Below, piece after piece: positions 61,700-64,000 of a stretch of DNA of 64,000 bases. Both the position numbers and the translations under genes were made by a program. The stretch's first letter is position 1. Each line of letters begins with the position of its first letter. Below the pieces are notes generated by a model. The model was not told the DNA's origin. It did no database searches and was given only the letters and a program-made list of their open reading frames with translations. The stretch comes from Mucilaginibacter frigoritolerans. GTDB taxonomy: Bacteria; Bacteroidota; Bacteroidia; Sphingobacteriales; Sphingobacteriaceae. The DNA lies in the NCBI RefSeq assembly GCF_007830615.1, contig NZ_VLLI01000005.1:310001-374000 (forward strand), in the 5' to 3' direction.

Positions 61700-62251
61700 A
61701 TGAATATCAACGTATATACAGAATCAACTCCAAACCCAGCAACAATGAAGTTCATTGTGAACAAGTTGCTGATTAACGGAAGCGTAGACTTTGCAACCAG
61801 AGAAAGTGCAGAAAAATCGCCTTTTGCTAAAGAGTTATTCAAATTTTCATTTGTTAACGGAGTTTTCTTTGCAAGTAACTTTGTTACTGTTACCAAATTT
61901 GACGGAGACAGTTGGGATGATATTTTGCCGATATTAAAAGAGTTTGTAAAAGGCGCTGTTGAGGCTGAATTGAAAGTTCAGGAAGAAGAACAAGCCGAAG
62001 CGGGCAACTTTGAAGGTTCAGAGACAGAAGTGAAAATACAGCAGATATTACATGATTATGTTCGCCCTGCGGTTGAACAGGATGGCGGTGCTATCACTTA
62101 TAAATCGTTTGACGAAGGTGTGGTTACCGTTGAATTGCGTGGCTCTTGCAGCGGTTGCCCTTCATCAACAGTAACGCTTAAATCTGGAATTGAGAACTTG
62201 CTTAAGCGTATGGTTCCTGAAGTTACCGAAGTAATATCGGAAGCTCTATAA
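61700..62251 (+). CDS. Nfu-type Fe-S cluster scaffold/carrier
   Basis: The protein has 183 residues with an N-terminal Nfu_N domain (VYTESTPNPATMKFIVNKLL, FKFSFVNGVFFASNFVTVTK) and a C-terminal NifU-like domain (VRPAVEQDGGAITYKSF, CSGC in GSCSGCPSSTVTLKSGIENLL). The CxxC holds a transferable [4Fe-4S] cluster for delivery to apoproteins. It is a single gene, 105 bases after purB, ending at a long hairpin terminator. Confidence 0.93.
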   Translation: MNINVYTESTPNPATMKFIVNKLLINGSVDFATRESAEKSPFAKELFKFSFVNGVFFASNFVTVTKFDGDSWDDILPILKEFVKGAVEAELKVQEEEQAEAGNFEGSETEVKIQQILHDYVRPAVEQDGGAITYKSFDEGVVTVELRGSCSGCPSSTVTLKSGIENLLKRMVPEVTEVISEAL

Positions 62252-62271
62252 TAATATTAGACGCTAATTAG

Positions 62272-62352
62272 ATCGAATTTTTTCGAATTTCACGAATTAT
62301 ATCTGAAATGATTATTTGTGAAATTCGAGGAAATTCGATTTTTTTTATTCGT
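62272..62352 (+). terminator. Long hairpin terminator after the Nfu-type gene
   Basis: Arms at 62272-62293 and 62318-62339 (ATCGAATTTTTTCGAATTTC... and its partner) form an imperfect stem of about 22 pairs followed by a run of T residues. It is also usable for the convergent phosphatase gene. Confidence 0.8.
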
Positions 62353-62358
62353 GTTTAA

Positions 62359-63147
62359 TTAGAAATATTTTTGAATAGCTTCCAGCATTTCTTTGGTTAT
62401 TTTGCCATTGGTTGCTAATAGTTCGCGAGTGTTGAGGCACTCCTGTCCTCCCTTAAAGTTAACTGCATCCCCTCCTGCCTGTCTTAAAATGACTATACCC
62501 CCAGCTACATCCCATGGATTTAAATTGTACTCGTAATAACCGTCAAAACGTCCGCAGGCAGTATAAACTAAATCAACCGCGGCCGATCCTAAACGACGCA
62601 AGCCATGACAGCTTTTCATCAGTTCGGTAAATAAAGCAATATAAGCAGGCTGTTTTTCAAAATCATAATAAGGGAAACCGGTAGCCAGTAAACTTTTATC
62701 AATAGTTTTATTGTCGCTTACTTTGATTACATTCCCATTCAGGAATGCCTTGGACCCCTGCCACGCGTAAAAACATTCGTCCTGGTTAACTTCATATACA
62801 ACGCCTAAAATAAGTTCTTCATTCTCTTGCAATGCAATACTCACTGAATAAACCGGTAAGCCATGGATGAAATTGGTTGTACCATCAAGAGGATCAATTA
62901 TCCAATTATATTTTTCGCCTTTTTTGTTGATGGTCTTTTCTTCAGTTAAAAAACCAGCTTCGGGTAAAACTTTTTCTAAGGCGGCAACAATAATTTGCTC
63001 GGCTGTTTTATCGACGTATGATACCAGGTCATTAAGACCTTTGATCTCAATTTTGTCTGCACTAAATGTTTTTCGTTGTTCGCGTATAAACGCTCCTGCT
63101 TCTTTAGCAATCTCAACTACTTTGCTGGTTACTTGTTCCAGTTGCAT
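62359..63147 (-). CDS. suhB: Inositol monophosphatase family protein
   Basis: This is a 262-residue Mg2+-dependent phosphatase of the IMPase/SuhB family (PF00459). Metal ligands are in the WIIDPLDGTTNFIHG motif near residue 88 and in PWDVAGGIVILRQAGG at the C-terminus; LTEEKTI holds the upstream glutamate pair. It hydrolyses inositol phosphate or similar sugar phosphates. Its start overlaps the end of the GtrA gene by 35 bases. Confidence 0.9.
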   Translation of the reverse strand: MQLEQVTSKVVEIAKEAGAFIREQRKTFSADKIEIKGLNDLVSYVDKTAEQIIVAALEKVLPEAGFLTEEKTINKKGEKYNWIIDPLDGTTNFIHGLPVYSVSIALQENEELILGVVYEVNQDECFYAWQGSKAFLNGNVIKVSDNKTIDKSLLATGFPYYDFEKQPAYIALFTELMKSCHGLRRLGSAAVDLVYTACGRFDGYYEYNLNPWDVAGGIVILRQAGGDAVNFKGGQECLNTRELLATNGKITKEMLEAIQKYF

Positions 63148-63598
63148 GGTGTCTTAATGATAAACTAAATGAAAAAAACTTGTGTACAAAATAGCTTGCA
63201 AAAAATAAGCTTAAAGCAGCAATTGGCCTGGCTACCGGAGGATATATATGTACATACTGAATAAAAAACTTTAAAACCATAAGGTTTGCAAAAAAACCAA
63301 TGATTGCTACAGATATAAACCTGATGAATTGCACAACTGGAGATAGTTTGGATTCAGAAAACACAAAATAGCGTGTAATCAGGAAATTAACCACTACGCC
63401 CATAAAAAACGAAAGGGCCAATGACAGTGTGGAGTTACGTACTGTAAATGAAAATATAAGATATGTTTTTTCCGTAAGTAAATTATGGTAAAAAAGATAA
63501 AAAGCAGATACATCAACCAAAAAGCCCACACCCGCAGAGAGTACAAACCTGATAACCTGGTTTTTTAATAATTTTTGCCCCAGGGGTATATTAGCCAT
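63113..63598 (-). CDS. GtrA-like membrane protein
   Basis: This is a 161-residue protein with four predicted transmembrane helices of the GtrA family (PF04138): RFVLSAGVGFLVDVSAFYLF, LSFFMGVVVNFLITRYFVFS, IRFISVAIIGFFANLMVLKF, and ASYFVHKFFSFS. Such proteins are thought to flip lipid-linked sugars. It overlaps lgt at its start (8 bases) and the phosphatase gene at its end (35 bases), so the row lgt-gtrA-suhB appears translationally coupled. Confidence 0.88.
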   Translation of the reverse strand: MANIPLGQKLLKNQVIRFVLSAGVGFLVDVSAFYLFYHNLLTEKTYLIFSFTVRNSTLSLALSFFMGVVVNFLITRYFVFSESKLSPVVQFIRFISVAIIGFFANLMVLKFFIQYVHIYPPVARPIAALSLFFASYFVHKFFSFSLSLRHHATGTSNQQSS

Positions 63599-64000
63599 GT
63601 GTTGTTGATATCACTTTTTTATTTTTACCATTATAAATTAACGCAGCACCTCCAACTATCATTAATAGAGATATCATTTCAGCTTGTGTAAAACTAATAC
63701 CGGCTACATGATATTTGGTATTTACCCGGATCAGCTCAATAAAGAATCTTTCAACCCCGTTTAATATCATATAAATGCCAAACATTACACCGGCTACTTT
63801 TATTCTACCTCGGATGCTCCACAAAAAGAAGAACAGTAATATGCAAACAACTGACTCATAAAACGAAGTAGGAAAAACAGGTACCGGTAATACATGGCAA
63901 AATTTACCTGTACAAAGCGGAATGGAAACGCCTTCGTCATTTACATTATGAGGAAAGTTAAAGGCCCACATCCAATCAGGTGCCCAGTTTAGCCAATGTG
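63591..64000 (-). CDS. lgt: Prolipoprotein diacylglyceryl transferase, C-terminal part (truncated by window)
   Basis: The frame stays open to the window edge, so the gene start lies beyond 64000; an ATG at 63971 is internal. The visible part contains the Lgt C-terminal helices: FPTSFYESVVCILLFFFLWS with the YES-type motif, GIYMILNGVERFFIELIRVN and FTQAEMISLLMIVGG. Lgt transfers diacylglyceryl to the lipobox Cys of prelipoproteins at the inner membrane, needed for the lipoproteins encoded in this window. Confidence 0.9.
   Translation of the reverse strand, partial: HWLNWAPDWMWAFNFPHNVNDEGVSIPLCTGKFCHVLPVPVFPTSFYESVVCILLFFFLWSIRGRIKVAGVMFGIYMILNGVERFFIELIRVNTKYHVAGISFTQAEMISLLMIVGGAALIYNGKNKKVISTTHG

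Noticed and set aside
1..64000. CRISPR array, complete insertion sequence, prophage or toxin-antitoxin locus
   Set aside because: No regularly spaced repeats, no transposase, integrase, phage structural gene or recognisable toxin-antitoxin pair was seen.

Overview
The window reads as a chromosomal segment of a Bacteroidota bacterium, most likely family Sphingobacteriaceae (Mucilaginibacter- or Pedobacter-like). The reasons are AT-rich DNA, weak or absent Shine-Dalgarno sequences, several promoters of the TAnnTTTG type, TonB-dependent uptake, a two-component-regulator propeller protein, and many gene families typical of that group. There are no rRNA genes, no complete insertion sequence, no prophage and no CRISPR array. 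Two tRNA-Leu genes are present. Genus is an inference; no search was run.

Layout. 1-8.6 kb: a truncated HTH-containing protein, a lipoprotein serine hydrolase, a YiaA-like membrane protein, a MATE exporter, a class II HDAC-like deacetylase, kynureninase, 3-methyladenine DNA glycosylase, an alpha/beta hydrolase and free-methionine-R-sulfoxide reductase. 8.8-16.7 kb: a cobalamin salvage locus made of two converging operons. cobT-cobS-cobC runs on the plus strand. On the minus strand, btuB, a DUF6580 membrane protein, cobU, a sirtuin, bluB and a Dph6-like ATPase follow a canonical cobalamin riboswitch and a well-formed Bacteroidota promoter. Together they import corrinoids, activate cobinamide, make dimethylbenzimidazole and assemble the nucleotide loop. 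16.7-24.6 kb: a secreted class A beta-lactamase-like protein, an SRPBCC protein, a DUF2461 protein, the thrS-infC-rpmI-rplT translation operon, an orphan LutA-like protein and a GNAT acetyltransferase. 24.7-34.1 kb: carboxylesterase, Crp-type regulator with AhpD-like protein, GH13 glucosidase, small proteins, tRNA-Leu(UAG), a BtuF-like protein, kdsD-kdsA (Kdo synthesis), hscB and tRNA-Leu(CAA).

34.1-37.9 kb is the most accessory-looking part. An inside-out (ToxR-like) membrane-anchored winged-helix regulator is divergent from a YceI-propeller-TonB gene row. The block is bounded by two identical 33-bp copies of a terminator hairpin and contains a 3' tRNA-like fragment. 37.9-49.5 kb: OsmC and ACT-domain proteins divergent from an ArsR-like regulator, a GAF histidine kinase, a 45-residue small protein not previously delimited plus its overlapping neighbour, MarC, a phosphodiesterase-alkaline phosphatase fusion, two SDRs with an AraC regulator, and secreted MsrB-MsrA. 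49.7-60.0 kb: hypothetical proteins, a PhyH dioxygenase and a TetR-TolC-adaptor-RND pump operon with a second TetR gene downstream. 60.2-64.0 kb: purB, an Nfu-type Fe-S scaffold, an inositol-monophosphatase-family protein, GtrA and a truncated lgt.

Most of the window is ordinary core genome. The parts that most deserve a second look are the extra members of the B12 regulon (DUF6580, zinc-less sirtuin, Dph6-like ATPase, internal terminator), the repeat-bounded ToxR-like/YceI block with its operator-like repeats, and a REP-like element that supplies the C-terminus and stop of a Crp-family gene.
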